64,000 bases of DNA from Bog-473 sp963751335 (GTDB lineage: Bacteria; Actinomycetota; Acidimicrobiia; Acidimicrobiales; RAAP-2): positions 806,001 through 870,000 of the forward strand of contig CAVVUB010000008.1 in assembly GCA_963751335.1 (NCBI GenBank), in the 5' to 3' direction. The position numbers were made by a program, and so were the translations under genes. The notes beneath the pieces are model-generated. The model made no database searches. It was given only the letters and a program-made list of their open reading frames with translations, and was not told the DNA's origin. This document shows positions 41,933 to 51,190 of the stretch, one piece after another. Numbering within the stretch: position 1 is the stretch's first letter; each line of letters starts with the position of its first letter.

Positions 41933-43309
41933 ATGGCAAACGGCCGTCCACCCGGCGACGGGCCGCCCCCTCCCCCCGGCCGTCCCGGCAGGAAGCCCGC
42001 CAACGAGGAGGGCCTGTCCGCGCTTGGTCGTCAGATGAGCGGCGCCGAGGACCCCGGGCACCTGGCCAACGAATCGGGCCTGCGAGCGCTCGGCGAGCGT
42101 GTCGACGCGTCCACCCGCGGATCGCGACGCCGCAGCGGCCGGGCGCGCTGGAGCACCCGCCGCAAGGTCGTCGTCTCGCTCCTCAGCGTCGCCGTGCTGG
42201 TCGGGCTCGTCGTCGGTGGCACCTACGGCTACCTCTGGTACCGCTACCAACAGATCAGCAAGGTGCACATCGCGGACGAGGTGGCGGCGGCCAGCGGCGC
42301 GCCCTTCACCATCCTCGTCATCGGCTCGGACTCCCGGGTGGGCAACACGGGGCAGGCCGTCACCAACTTCGGCTCGTCCTCCGTCGTGACCGGGCAGCGC
42401 AGCGACGTGGTGCAACTGTGGCGGGTGAGCCCGGACACCAAGACGATCCAGACCGTCTCCATCCCGCGCGACACCGTGGTCTCCATGCTGCCCCCCGACA
42501 ACTCGCAGTTCGGCACCTACAACCGCATCAACGCGGCCTACAACTCGGGGGCCAACCAACTGGTCAAGACGATCACCGCCAATTTCGGCATCGTCGTCAA
42601 CCACGTGGTCCAGGTGGACTTCTCGGGCTTCCAAGATGCGGTGAACGCCCTCGGTGGCATCTACCTGGATTTCCCGTATCCGGCCAAGGACTCCTTCTCG
42701 GGTCTCGACATCACCACGCCGGGCTGCCAGCTGGTGACCGGCTTCCAGGCCCTGGCCACGGCCCGGGCCCGTCACTACGAGTACTACACCGACGGCTACT
42801 GGCACACCGACGGGACGAGCGACTTCGGGCGCATCCAGCGCCAGAACGTCTTCCTGCGGGCCCTCATCGCGTCGGCCAAGTCGAAGGTGAACCCCCTGAC
42901 CGTGAACGCGTTCCTCAGCTCCATCCACGAGGGGGTGACCATCGACGACGGTTTCGGCTTCAATCAGCTGATCGGCCTGGCCCTCGACTACCGCTCCTTC
43001 GACCCGGCCGACCTCGAGGGGCAGACCCTGCCCACCGAGGCGGCCAACGACTTCGGTGACCTGGGTGACGTCCTCACCGTGGACCAGCCGGCGGCGCAGC
43101 AGATGCTGGTGGACATCTTCGGCTCGAGCCTCGTCTCCCCGACCAACCCGCCCCCCAATGCGAACGGGGTGCCCGAGCCGCCGCCGACGGTGACCACCAC
43201 GACCCTCCCGCCCACCACGACCCCGAGCAAGACCACGCCGACCACGGCGCCGGCCACCACGACGACCACGGCACCCTCGTTCAACCCGGTTCCCTGCACG
43301 CCGAGTTGA
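41933..43309 (+). CDS. LytR-CpsA-Psr family protein
   Basis: 458 residues from ATG 41933. A Pro/Gly-rich cytosolic start of about 75 residues, one transmembrane segment VVVSLLSVAVLVGLVVGGTYGYLWY (about 79-103), then the extracellular LCP domain: FTILVIGSDSRVG near 125, SDVVQLWRVSPDTKTIQTVSIPRDTVV near 155-181 with the arginines that hold the polyprenyl phosphate, NRINAAYNSGANQLVKTI and HYEYYTDG/ DFGRIQRQNVFLRAL. Transfers glycopolymers from lipid carriers to peptidoglycan. The last 60 residues are Thr/Pro-rich. No functional tie to the flanking suf blocks. Confidence 0.92.
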   Translation: MANGRPPGDGPPPPPGRPGRKPANEEGLSALGRQMSGAEDPGHLANESGLRALGERVDASTRGSRRRSGRARWSTRRKVVVSLLSVAVLVGLVVGGTYGYLWYRYQQISKVHIADEVAAASGAPFTILVIGSDSRVGNTGQAVTNFGSSSVVTGQRSDVVQLWRVSPDTKTIQTVSIPRDTVVSMLPPDNSQFGTYNRINAAYNSGANQLVKTITANFGIVVNHVVQVDFSGFQDAVNALGGIYLDFPYPAKDSFSGLDITTPGCQLVTGFQALATARARHYEYYTDGYWHTDGTSDFGRIQRQNVFLRALIASAKSKVNPLTVNAFLSSIHEGVTIDDGFGFNQLIGLALDYRSFDPADLEGQTLPTEAANDFGDLGDVLTVDQPAAQQMLVDIFGSSLVSPTNPPPNANGVPEPPPTVTTTTLPPTTTPSKTTPTTAPATTTTTAPSFNPVPCTPS

Positions 43310-43334
43310 GCCGGCGCCGGCAGGTCGCGCCGCG

Positions 43335-43829
43335 CTAGGAAACGGCCGCAGCCACCTCGTCGAGACCCTGGGCCAGCGCGTTCCAACTCAAGGTGGCGCA
43401 CTTGATGCGGACCGGGAACTTCACCACGCCTTGGAGCGCGGCCAGCTCACCCAGCTCGGCCAGGTCGACCGGTTGGGCCTCGGCGGCCAGGCCGTCCTCC
43501 TCGGTCTCGGGCTCGAGCGAGGCCTCGTGGATCGACATCAGTCCTTTGAAGGTGCCGATGAGCCGGCGCACCTCGTCGAGCTCCCTGCCCTTGACGGCCG
43601 CCGACATCAGGGAGGCCGACGACTGGCTGATGGAGCAGCCCGAGCCGCCGATCTTGAGGTCCGCCAGCTTGCCGTCCTCCACCAGGAGGCTCACGACGAC
43701 CTCGTCGCCGCAGAGGGGATTGAAGCCCTCCACCCGATGGGCCGGGGGTGAGTCGAGCTCGCCCCGATTGCGCGGCGACCGGTAGTGGTCGAGGATGATC
43801 TCGCGATAGAGCTCTTCGAGGTCGGCCAT
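43335..43829 (-). CDS. sufU: SufU Fe-S assembly / sulfur-transfer protein
   Basis: 164 residues. IscU-like fold of the SufU type: LYREIILDHYRSPRNRGEL near 7-25, first Cys in GFNPLCGDEV near 39, second in GGSGCSISQSSASLMSA near 64, third in VRIKCATLSWNAL near 146, with the roughly 18-residue insertion before the third Cys that marks SufU. SufU takes persulfide from SufS through a bound zinc. Its ATG shares one base with the sufS stop codon. Confidence 0.94.
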   Translation of the reverse strand: MADLEELYREIILDHYRSPRNRGELDSPPAHRVEGFNPLCGDEVVVSLLVEDGKLADLKIGGSGCSISQSSASLMSAAVKGRELDEVRRLIGTFKGLMSIHEASLEPETEEDGLAAEAQPVDLAELGELAALQGVVKFPVRIKCATLSWNALAQGLDEVAAAVS

Positions 43830-45096
43830 CAGCCGAACAACCTACCGGCTTCCACCAATCCCTCGATCAGCACCTCGATGTCGTCCTCGGACGAGAAGAG
43901 CGACAGCGAGGCACGGGCCGTGGCCTGCACGCCGAGCTTGCGCATCAGCGGCTTGGCACAGTGGTGGCCCGGCCGCACGCACACGCCGAACTGGTCGAGC
44001 ACCTGGGCCAGATCGTGCGCATGGATGTCGCGGTAGGCGATGGAGAGGACGCCACCGCGGTCGTCGCCCGCCGGTGGGCCGAACACGGTGACGTCAGGCC
44101 CGAGCTTCTCGTCGAGGCGGGCCAGCGCGTGGTTGGTCAAGGCGAGCTCGTGGGCCCGGATGCGGTCCATGCCGATGTCACCCAGGTACCCGATGGCGGT
44201 GGTCAGCCCGACCGCCTCGGCGATGGGTGGGGTACCCGCCTCGAAGCGGGTCGGCGACTCGGCCGGCCGGAACGAGTCGAGCTTCACGTCGAGGATCATG
44301 CCGCCGCCCCCGAGGAACGGGCCCATGCCCTCGAGCAGGTCCCGCCTGCCCCAGAGCACGCCGATGCCGGTCGGGCCCATCATCTTGTGAGCCGAGAAGG
44401 CCAGGAAGTCGACGCCGAGGTCGCGCACCGAGACCGGGGCGTGCGCCACCAGTTGCGCGCCGTCGGCCACCACCACGGCACCCGCCGCGTGCGCGGCCTC
44501 GGCCACGACGCGCACCGGGTTGATGGTGCCGAGCACGTTCGACATGCACGACACGCCGACGAGTTTCACCCCGTCGACCAGTGCGGCCAGGTCGTCGAGG
44601 ATCAGACGGCCGTCGCCGTCGATGGGGATGTAGCGCAGGTCGAGTCCTCCGAGCTCCTCGGAGAGGATCATCCACGGCACGATGTTGGCGTGATGCTCCA
44701 TCTCCGTGAGCAGCACGGCGTCGCCCGCCCGCAGGTTGGCCCGGCCCCAGGAGTGGGCCACCAGGTTCAGCGATTCGGTCGTGTTCTTGGTGAAGACGAT
44801 TTCGTGGGCCGGATCGGGCGCGCCCACGAAGCGGCCGGTGATCACCCGGGCCCGCTCGTAGAGCGCCGTCGCCTCCTCGGCCGTGGCGTAGACGCCGCGG
44901 TGCACGTTGGCGTGCGTGGTCTCGTAGTAGCGGGTCATGGCACTGATGACGGACTGGGGCTGGAGCGCGGAGGAGGCCGAGTCGAGGTAGACGATCGGCC
45001 GTCCGTTGACCGTGCGGGTCAGCAGCGGGAAGTCCTTGCGCAGCGCCTCCACGTTGAGCGGGACTGCGGCACTTGCGCCCACGGACGGGCCGGCCG

Positions 45097-45100
<4 letters not shown>
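43829..45100 (-). CDS. sufS: Cysteine desulfurase SufS
   Basis: 423 residues from ATG 45100, which forms ATGA with the sufC stop (45097-45100). Group II cysteine desulfurase: YLDSASSALQPQSVI near 40-54, TKNTTESLNLVAHSWG, EMEHHANIVPW, VADGAQLVAHAPV, the PLP lysine in FLAFSAHKMMGPTGIG, and the persulfide cysteine in VRPGHHCAKPLM near the end of the protein. Provides sulfur from cysteine for cluster building, handed to SufU encoded next. Confidence 0.95.
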
Positions 45101-45846
<746 letters not shown>

Positions 45847-45847
45847 T

Positions 45848-45869
45848 ACCAAAAGCTTAGCGTTTTGGT
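45848..45869 (-). promoter_or_regulatory. Palindromic promoter/operator of sufC-sufS-sufU
   Basis: ACCAAAA (45848-45854) and TTTTGGT (45863-45869) are perfect seven-base arms around GCTTAGCG. On the minus strand the centre contains TAAGCT (45854-45859), a TANNNT -10 ending 7 nt before the ATG at 45846, so the transcript should be leaderless and repressible by a protein bound to the palindrome. No clear -35. Confidence 0.5.
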
Positions 45870-45925
45870 CAGATTTTCCGGACAGCCGGCCGCCCGGCAC
45901 CGGATCGGCCTCCGTCCGGCGGTCC

Positions 45926-46543
45926 TCACCAGCCCCGGTCGACCCATTCCTGGAGGTGGGGGGACTCGTTCCCCACCGTCGTCGAGCTCCCGTGGCCGGG
46001 CAGCACCAGGGTGTCGGCGTCGAAGGCGGCGAAAATACGGCGGTCGATCGACTCGATGATGGTGGAGAAGTCCGCGTTCTCGAAGCTGGTGTTCCCGGGG
46101 CCACCCGGGAAGAGGGTGTCCCCGGTGAAGAGGAGATTGGTGCCCTCGACGGCGAAGCAGATGGAACCGGGGGTGTGGCCGGGGGTGGCCAAGGTCTTCA
46201 GGCGCAGATCACCGACGCTGAGCTGCTCGTCGTCCTCGAGGATGAGGTCGTAGCTGGGCAGCATGCCGGCATCGGCGCTGGTCACGGCGACCGAGATGCC
46301 GGCCTCGCGCACGGCGGGCACGGCCTGGATGTGGTCCCAGTGGCCGTGGGTCTCCACCACCTGGTTCACCCCCAGGTCCCGGCAGATCGGCAACAGCGCC
46401 TCGTGCTCGTTGGCCGCGTCGATCAGCATGGCCTCGCCCGTGCGGCGGCAACGCAGGATGTAGACGTTGTTGTCCATCGGACCCACCACGATCTGGTGGA
46501 CCTCGGCGCCGGCGTCGCTCCAGATCTTCTCCAGCTGTCCCAT
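45926..46543 (-). CDS. MBL-fold hydrolase, glyoxalase II-like
   Basis: 205 residues from ATG 46543 (a longer frame to 46609 lacks support). Metal-binding motif THGHWDHIQAV near 64-74, TPGHTPGSICF near 117-127, FTGDTLFPGGPGNTSF near 137-152, and VLPGHGSSTTVG near 182-193: the glyoxalase II / persulfide dioxygenase group. Hydrolysis of a thioester or sulfur chemistry is possible; the residue set does not decide. Its 3' end lies 79 bp from the sufC promoter region. Confidence 0.87.
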   Translation of the reverse strand: MGQLEKIWSDAGAEVHQIVVGPMDNNVYILRCRRTGEAMLIDAANEHEALLPICRDLGVNQVVETHGHWDHIQAVPAVREAGISVAVTSADAGMLPSYDLILEDDEQLSVGDLRLKTLATPGHTPGSICFAVEGTNLLFTGDTLFPGGPGNTSFENADFSTIIESIDRRIFAAFDADTLVLPGHGSSTTVGNESPHLQEWVDRGW

Positions 46544-46605
46544 CCCCCCAGCGTGACACAGCCGGGCCGGCGTCTGGTCGGCCCCGCCCCCGGAGTGGTA
46601 GACAG

Positions 46606-46633
46606 CCAATCTGAGAAGCCCAATCTAAAAAGC
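46606..46633 (+). repeat. Two tandem 14-bp repeats upstream of acyl-CoA dehydrogenase
   Basis: CCAATCTGAGAAGC (46606-46619) followed directly by CCAATCTAAAAAGC (46620-46633), 12 of 14 bases identical, about 50 bp before the ATG at 46684. This is the most A/T-rich stretch nearby and may be a promoter with a direct-repeat regulator site. Confidence 0.45.
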
Positions 46634-46683
46634 AACGACACCGCCGGCTGGGCCGCCGGGGGCAGAGGTAGAGGAGCCCGTGC

Positions 46684-47799
46684 ATGAATTTCGCCTTCAG
46701 TGACGAACAGGAGGAGCTGCGCACCGCGGTGCGCCGCTTCCTGGCCGAGAAGTCGCCCGAGACCGAAGTGCGCCGGCTCATGGACACGACCGAGGGCTAC
46801 GACCCCGCGGTCTGGGGCCAGATGGCCGACCAGCTCGGCCTGCAGTCGTTGACCATCCCCGAGGAGTTCGGTGGTTCGGGCTTCACCTACGTCGAGCTGC
46901 TCGTCGTGCTCGAGGAGATGGGAGCCGCCCTGCTGTGCGCGCCGTTCTTCTCCTCGGTCGCCCTGGGCGCCAACGCGCTGCTCACCTCGGACGACGACGA
47001 CGCCAAGAAGAGCTACCTGCCCGCGATCGCCTCGGGTGAGACCATCGCCACCCTCGCCATCACCGAGGACAACGGCAGGTGGGACTTCGGCGGCATCGAG
47101 CTGGCCGCCACCCAGAAAGGCGACGGCTGGGTACTCGACGGGCACAAGATGTTCGTCATCGACGGCCACGTGGCCGACCTCATAATGGTGGCCGCCCGCA
47201 CCGGTGCCGGTGTCACGCTGTTCGCGGTGGCGGGCGACGCCGCCGGCCTCACCCGCACCGCGCTCCCCACCATGGACCAGACGCGCAAGCAGGCCCGGCT
47301 CGAATTCTCCGGCACCCCGGCCACGCTGATCGGCACGGAAGGCGGCGCCGAGCCCGGGCTCTCCAAGACCCTCGACCTCGCCGCGGTGGCCCTGGCCGCC
47401 GAGCAGGTCGGTGGGGCCCAGCACGTCCTCGACGCCTCGGTGGAGTACGCCAAGACGCGGATCCAGTTCGGCCGGCCCATCGGCAGTTTCCAGGCCATCA
47501 AACACAAGTGCGCCGACATGCTGCTCGAGGTGGAATCGGCCAAGTCGGCCGCGTACTACGCGGCGTGGGCCGCGGCCGAGGACTCCGACGAGCTGCCGGT
47601 CGTGGCCAGCCTGGCCAAGTCCTACTGCTCCGAGGCCTACTTCCACGCCGCAGCGGAGAACATCCAGATTCACGGCGGCATCGGCTTCACCTGGGAGCAC
47701 CCGGCCCACCTCTACTTCAAGCGGGCCAAGTCCTCCGAGCTCCTTTTGGGCGACCCGTCGTACCATCGCGAGCTGCTGGCACAGCGCATCGGGATCTGA
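46684..47799 (+). CDS. Acyl-CoA dehydrogenase, FadE type
   Basis: 371 residues. N-terminal helices (FAFSDEQEELRTAVRRFLAEKS), LGLQSLTIPEEFGGSGFTYVEL, a loose FAD segment (LAITEDNGRWDFGG in place of the usual TEP..GSD), IQFGRPIGSFQAIKHKCADML, and IQIHGGIGFTWEHPAHLYFKRAKSSELLLG. The last block is typical of actinobacterial FadE proteins that work as heteromers in sterol side-chain oxidation, where one subunit may lack full FAD binding. The weak FAD motif fits such a subunit, but no partner FadE is adjacent. Confidence 0.85.
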   Translation: MNFAFSDEQEELRTAVRRFLAEKSPETEVRRLMDTTEGYDPAVWGQMADQLGLQSLTIPEEFGGSGFTYVELLVVLEEMGAALLCAPFFSSVALGANALLTSDDDDAKKSYLPAIASGETIATLAITEDNGRWDFGGIELAATQKGDGWVLDGHKMFVIDGHVADLIMVAARTGAGVTLFAVAGDAAGLTRTALPTMDQTRKQARLEFSGTPATLIGTEGGAEPGLSKTLDLAAVALAAEQVGGAQHVLDASVEYAKTRIQFGRPIGSFQAIKHKCADMLLEVESAKSAAYYAAWAAAEDSDELPVVASLAKSYCSEAYFHAAAENIQIHGGIGFTWEHPAHLYFKRAKSSELLLGDPSYHRELLAQRIGI

Positions 47800-47800
47800 G

Positions 47801-48550
47801 ATGCCGGGGCCATTCAGGCTCCGCCCCGGCCCGGCCGGTGACCTTTCGTCGTACACCAGCGCGACCACGCCCGGCGCGCCGGTCCGTGGCCACGTCATCC
47901 TCTGTCACGACCTGCCCCGCCCCAAGGGCGCGGCGGCCGACGTCGCGCTGACCTTCCCGGCCCTGGCCGACCGCCTGGCCCGCGAGTCGGGCTGGCACGT
48001 GGTCACCGGCGCGCTGCGCGGGGCCGGAGACTCGGCCGGTGATTTCTCCGCGCTGGGCTGGCTCGAGGACCTGACCTTCCTGGCCGATTCGGAGATCCCC
48101 GAGAGCGAGCCCCGCTTCGCCGTGGGATTCGGCTTCGGCGGGGTGCTGGCCCTCCACCTGGCCGCCCAGGATGAGCGCATCGCCGGCATCGCCTGTCTCG
48201 GCACGCCCGACGAGCTGGGGTCGCTGGCCTCGGACCCCGGGGCCTTCCTGGCCCATTGCCGGGAGACCGGCGTGATCACCTCCCCCGGCTTCCCCGAGTC
48301 GGTGGAGGCCTGGGCGAAGGAGCTCTCGGTGCTCCATCCGGCCGAGGATGCCACGCTGCTCAAGGGGCGTCCCATCCTGCTGGTCCACGGCTCAGAAGAC
48401 CCCGACGTGCCGGTGACGGGCATGCGGGCCCTGGTCGAAGCGGCCACCGGGCCCTCCGAGCTGCACGTCGTGCTGGGGGCCGGGCACTGGCTGCGGGCCG
48501 ATCCCCGAGCCATCGCCGTCCTGGTGGGCTGGCTCGAGCGGCGCCACTAG
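47801..48550 (+). CDS. Alpha/beta hydrolase-like protein without nucleophile Ser
   Basis: 249 residues. The fold is suggested by VILCHDLPRPKG near 31, TGALRGAGDSAGDFS near 71, the elbow AVGFGFGGVLALHLA near 104, ILLVHGSEDPDVPVTGMRALVEA near 197 and VLGAGHWLRADP near 228. The elbow, normally GxSxG, reads GFGFGG, so the Ser nucleophile is replaced by Gly; Asp and His positions remain. It may be a non-catalytic or differently working member. Start ATG 47801 is 1 bp after the dehydrogenase stop, so the two are co-transcribed. Confidence 0.75.
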   Translation: MPGPFRLRPGPAGDLSSYTSATTPGAPVRGHVILCHDLPRPKGAAADVALTFPALADRLARESGWHVVTGALRGAGDSAGDFSALGWLEDLTFLADSEIPESEPRFAVGFGFGGVLALHLAAQDERIAGIACLGTPDELGSLASDPGAFLAHCRETGVITSPGFPESVEAWAKELSVLHPAEDATLLKGRPILLVHGSEDPDVPVTGMRALVEAATGPSELHVVLGAGHWLRADPRAIAVLVGWLERRH

Positions 48551-48598
48551 GCACACGTCCGTCCCGGGCAAAGCTCACAACGTCGGCGCCGTTCGAAG

Positions 48599-49246
48599 TC
48601 AGGCCGGCCGCGCGGTGCTCAGGGCACGATCGATGGCGTCACGCAGGGCCTGAGCGGCGCGCCGCGCGTCGGGCGCCCGGGTCAGGGCCCGCACCACGAC
48701 GAAGTGGCGGACGCCGGCCGCGACCAGTGCCGGAACCTTCTCCGTCGTCACACCGCCGGTCACGTAGACGGGAACGGTGGAGCGTGCGCTGGCCCGGCTG
48801 ACGTAGTCGAGTCCCGTGCCGGCGCGGCCGGGTTTCGTCGGCGTCTCCTCCACCGGGCCGGCGGAGATGTACGTGACGTCCTCGGCTGCCGCCCCGTCCA
48901 GGTCGGTCGGGCTGTGGGTGGACAGACCGACGATGGCGTCGGGACCGAGGATGCGCCGGGCCAGCGCGACCGGGGCATCGTCCTGTCCGACGTGCACCCC
49001 GTCGGCTCCGACGGCCAGTGCCAGGTCGGGGCGGTCGTTCAACACGAAGGGGACGCCGGCCGCACGACAGACCCCGCCCACCAGGGCCGCCCGCTCCAGC
49101 AACGGGCGGGCGTCGAGCTGCTTGTCCCGCAGCTGCACCACGTCGACCCCGCCCGCAATGCAGGCGGCGACGAAGTCGGCCAGGTCGGGCCGGTCGGGTG
49201 TGCAGAGGTAGAGGCGGCGGGTGGAGAGGTCGAAGCCGGCGGTCAC
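48599..49246 (-). CDS. thiE: Thiamine-phosphate synthase
   Basis: 215 residues from GTG 49246. Joins HMP pyrophosphate and thiazole phosphate into thiamine phosphate. Motifs: VDVVQLRDKQLDARPLLERA near 33-52, FVLNDRPDLALAVGADGVHVGQDD near 67-90, IVGLSTHSPTDL near 103, YISAGPVEETPTKPG near 124-138 and VPVYVTGGVTTEKVPALVAAGV near 153-174. Overlaps the upstream glycosylase gene (GTGA 49243-49246). Thiamine diphosphate is the cofactor of AceE encoded 2 kb away, though other thi genes are absent here. Confidence 0.93.
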   Translation of the reverse strand: MTAGFDLSTRRLYLCTPDRPDLADFVAACIAGGVDVVQLRDKQLDARPLLERAALVGGVCRAAGVPFVLNDRPDLALAVGADGVHVGQDDAPVALARRILGPDAIVGLSTHSPTDLDGAAAEDVTYISAGPVEETPTKPGRAGTGLDYVSRASARSTVPVYVTGGVTTEKVPALVAAGVRHFVVVRALTRAPDARRAAQALRDAIDRALSTARPA

Positions 49247-49824
49247 GCCGACGCGCGCGCCTTGGCCTTCATCGCCTTCTTCTTGGCGCGCACCTTGGCC
49301 ATGCTCTCGGCGTCGGTGATGTCGGCGACGGAGAGGTAGGTCCCCTCGACCCCGAAGGGCTTCGAGGCGGTGCGCCAGCCGTCGGGCTGGACGCCCAGTT
49401 GTTTGCCCAGGAGGGCGACGAAGATCTTGGCCTTCTGTTCGCCGAAACCGGGGAGCGCCTTCACCCGGGCGAGGAGGTCCTGGCCGTCCTTGGCCCCCTT
49501 CCACACGTTCTCGGCCGAGTTGGCGTAGTCCTCGGCCACCGTGCGGCACACGGCCTGGACCCGGCCTGCCATCGATCCGGGAAAGCGGTGCAGCGCCGGG
49601 CGCTCCTTGAAGAGTGAGGCCAGCTCGTCGGGGTCCATGGCGGCGATGGTGGCCGCGTCGAGCGGGCGCCCGAGACGACGGGCCAGCTCGGCCGGGCTCG
49701 AAAAGGCCTTCTCGAGGGGGATCTGCTGGTCGAGCACCATGCCGATGAGCAGGGCCAGGGGATCTCGGCTGAGCACGGCGTCGGCCTCGGGGTCGCCGCT
49801 CAGGTGCAGGGGGGCGCGTGCCAT
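49243..49824 (-). CDS. HhH-GPD family base-excision repair protein
   Basis: 193 residues. MVLDQQIPLEKAFSSPAELARR near 29-50 and the helix-hairpin-helix VKALPGFGEQKAKIFVALLGKQLG near 121-144 place it in a short HhH-GPD family common in actinobacteria. No [4Fe-4S] cysteines and no clear catalytic Lys/Asp pair of classical glycosylases, so activity is unproven. The C-terminus is Lys/Ala-rich (VRAKKKAMKAKARASA). First gene of a pair with thiE. Confidence 0.82.
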   Translation of the reverse strand: MARAPLHLSGDPEADAVLSRDPLALLIGMVLDQQIPLEKAFSSPAELARRLGRPLDAATIAAMDPDELASLFKERPALHRFPGSMAGRVQAVCRTVAEDYANSAENVWKGAKDGQDLLARVKALPGFGEQKAKIFVALLGKQLGVQPDGWRTASKPFGVEGTYLSVADITDAESMAKVRAKKKAMKAKARASA

Positions 49825-49896
49825 ACCTCAGATCTTGACACGGCCTTCCCGACCACCGTGCGTGACCTGGGCCCCGCCGCGGGGCAGACTCTGGCC

Positions 49897-50349
49897 ATGC
49901 ACATCCCGGCCAAGGTGGACTACGGCATCCGCGCCCTGCTGACGCTGGCCGCGGCGGGCACGCCACAGACCGCCGAGTACCTGGCGGGCGAGCAGGGGTT
50001 GCCGCCCCGGTTCCTGGGAGCGATCCTGGCCGATCTGCGCCGGGCCGGCATCGTGGCCAGCCAGCGCGGCGCCGAGGGCGGGTACCGCCTGGCCCGTGAC
50101 CCCGACGCGATCACGATCGCCGACGTCATCCGCGCCCTCGACGGTCCCCTGGCCGAGGTGCGCGGGTTCCGGCCCGAGGCCACCTCCTACGACGGGGCGG
50201 CCGAACACCTCCAGCAGGTGTGGGTGGCCGTACGGGCCAGCCTGCGCACGGTGCTCGAGAAGATCACCCTGACCGACGTCATCACGGGCAAGCTCCCGTC
50301 ACACGTGCAGAAGCTGGTCACCGACCCCGATGCCTGGATCGCCCACTAA
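49897..50349 (+). CDS. Rrf2 family transcriptional regulator, cysteine-free
   Basis: 150 residues from ATG 49897. N-terminal winged helix: IPAKVDYGIRALLTLAAAG, TAEYLAGEQGLPPRFLGAILADLRRAGIVASQRGAEGGYRLAR, the standard Rrf2 pattern. IscR and RsrR-like members hold a cluster with three cysteines in the region after the wing; this protein has none (VRGFRPEATSYDGAAEHLQQVW), so it should sense something else or use other ligands, as CymR does through a partner. It could still act on the suf promoters 13 kb and 4 kb away. Overlaps the next gene by 20 bp. Confidence 0.88.
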   Translation: MHIPAKVDYGIRALLTLAAAGTPQTAEYLAGEQGLPPRFLGAILADLRRAGIVASQRGAEGGYRLARDPDAITIADVIRALDGPLAEVRGFRPEATSYDGAAEHLQQVWVAVRASLRTVLEKITLTDVITGKLPSHVQKLVTDPDAWIAH

Positions 50350-50827
50350 GGGCAGGGGAGCGGTCACACTCCCCGCGGCCGACTACCTGTGGTTCGTCGA
50401 CCGTGCCCTCGACGCCATGGTGGGCATCGTGGTGGAGCTCGGTGACGAGCGGGCCAACCGGCGACCGGATCTGCCCGAAGCCAACTCGGCCTACGTCATC
50501 CTGACCCACTGCCTGGGGGTCATGGAGTACTGGGGCGGAGGGACGGTGGCCGAACGCGACTTCACCCGCGACCGCTCGTCGGAGTTCGTGGCCCGCGGCG
50601 GCGTCGAGGAGCTGACGGAGCGGGCGGGCGCGGCCCGTCGCCGACTAGCCGAAGACATCGCCGGGCACGACTCCGAGGCCGCGCCAACCAACGTCCGTCC
50701 CGATCCCGACGACCCCGTTCCCTACGACCTGCGCAAAGGGGCGGTGCTGGTGCACATTCTCGAGGAGCTCTACCAGCACCTCGGGCAGATGGAGCTCACC
50801 CGCGACCTTCTCGTGGCCTCGCCGTGA
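50330..50827 (+). CDS. DinB-like domain protein
   Basis: 165 residues from ATG 50330, which overlaps the Rrf2 gene; a start about 11 codons later would also fit. Four-helix DinB/DUF664 pattern: YLWFVDRALDAMVGIVVEL, SAYVILTHCLGVMEYWGGG with the metal His, and AVLVHILEELYQHLGQMELTRDLL with two further His residues near 141 and 148. Relatives are mycothiol-dependent or unknown enzymes. Likely part of a short operon with the Rrf2 gene. Confidence 0.8.
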   Translation: MPGSPTKGRGAVTLPAADYLWFVDRALDAMVGIVVELGDERANRRPDLPEANSAYVILTHCLGVMEYWGGGTVAERDFTRDRSSEFVARGGVEELTERAGAARRRLAEDIAGHDSEAAPTNVRPDPDDPVPYDLRKGAVLVHILEELYQHLGQMELTRDLLVASP

Positions 50828-51138
50828 GCGACGACTGCAGCCCCATCGCCTGCAGCCTCGACGCCGGAGCGCGCAGCGAACGTGTGGAGGAGTGGCGGGC
50901 TCTGGTGGCCTCGTCCGTCTCGACGATGAGCTCCGACGCCACGTCGGTGCGCCTGGTCCTGGACGAGTCCGACGCCGCCCTGCTCGAGGCGGCCAGCTTG
51001 GGCCAGCGCGAGAAGGCGTGCTGCGCCTTCTTCGAGGTCTCGTTGGACCTGACGGCCGAGACGCGCACCCTGTCGCTGCGGGTCCCCGAGGGTGCCGAGG
51101 AGGTCCTGGCCGGCTTCGTGGCCATGCTCAGGTCGTGA
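50824..51138 (+). CDS. Small protein with CCAFF motif, unknown function
   Basis: 104 residues from GTG 50824 (GTGA with the DinB gene). CSPIACSLDAGARSERVEEWRAL at the start and LGQREKACCAFFEVSLDLTAET in the middle match a small actinobacterial family whose paired cysteines and EKxCCxFF block are conserved; function unknown to me, metal or thiol chemistry is possible. The stop codon TGA 51136-51138 lies within the first unit of a tandem repeat. Confidence 0.72.
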   Translation: MSDDCSPIACSLDAGARSERVEEWRALVASSVSTMSSDATSVRLVLDESDAALLEAASLGQREKACCAFFEVSLDLTAETRTLSLRVPEGAEEVLAGFVAMLRS

Positions 51139-51190
51139 CGGGCTCAGGTCGTGACGGGCTCAGGTCGTGACGGGCTCAGGTCGTGAACGG
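51126..51190. repeat. Four tandem 16-bp repeats between convergent genes
   Basis: GCTCAGGTCGTGACGG at 51126, 51142 and 51158, identical, and a fourth copy from 51174 with one added A. The repeat contains TGA on the plus strand and, read on the minus strand, another TGA; the first supplies the stop of the small protein gene and the fourth that of aceE, so copy changes would leave both reading frames closed. Confidence 0.9.
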
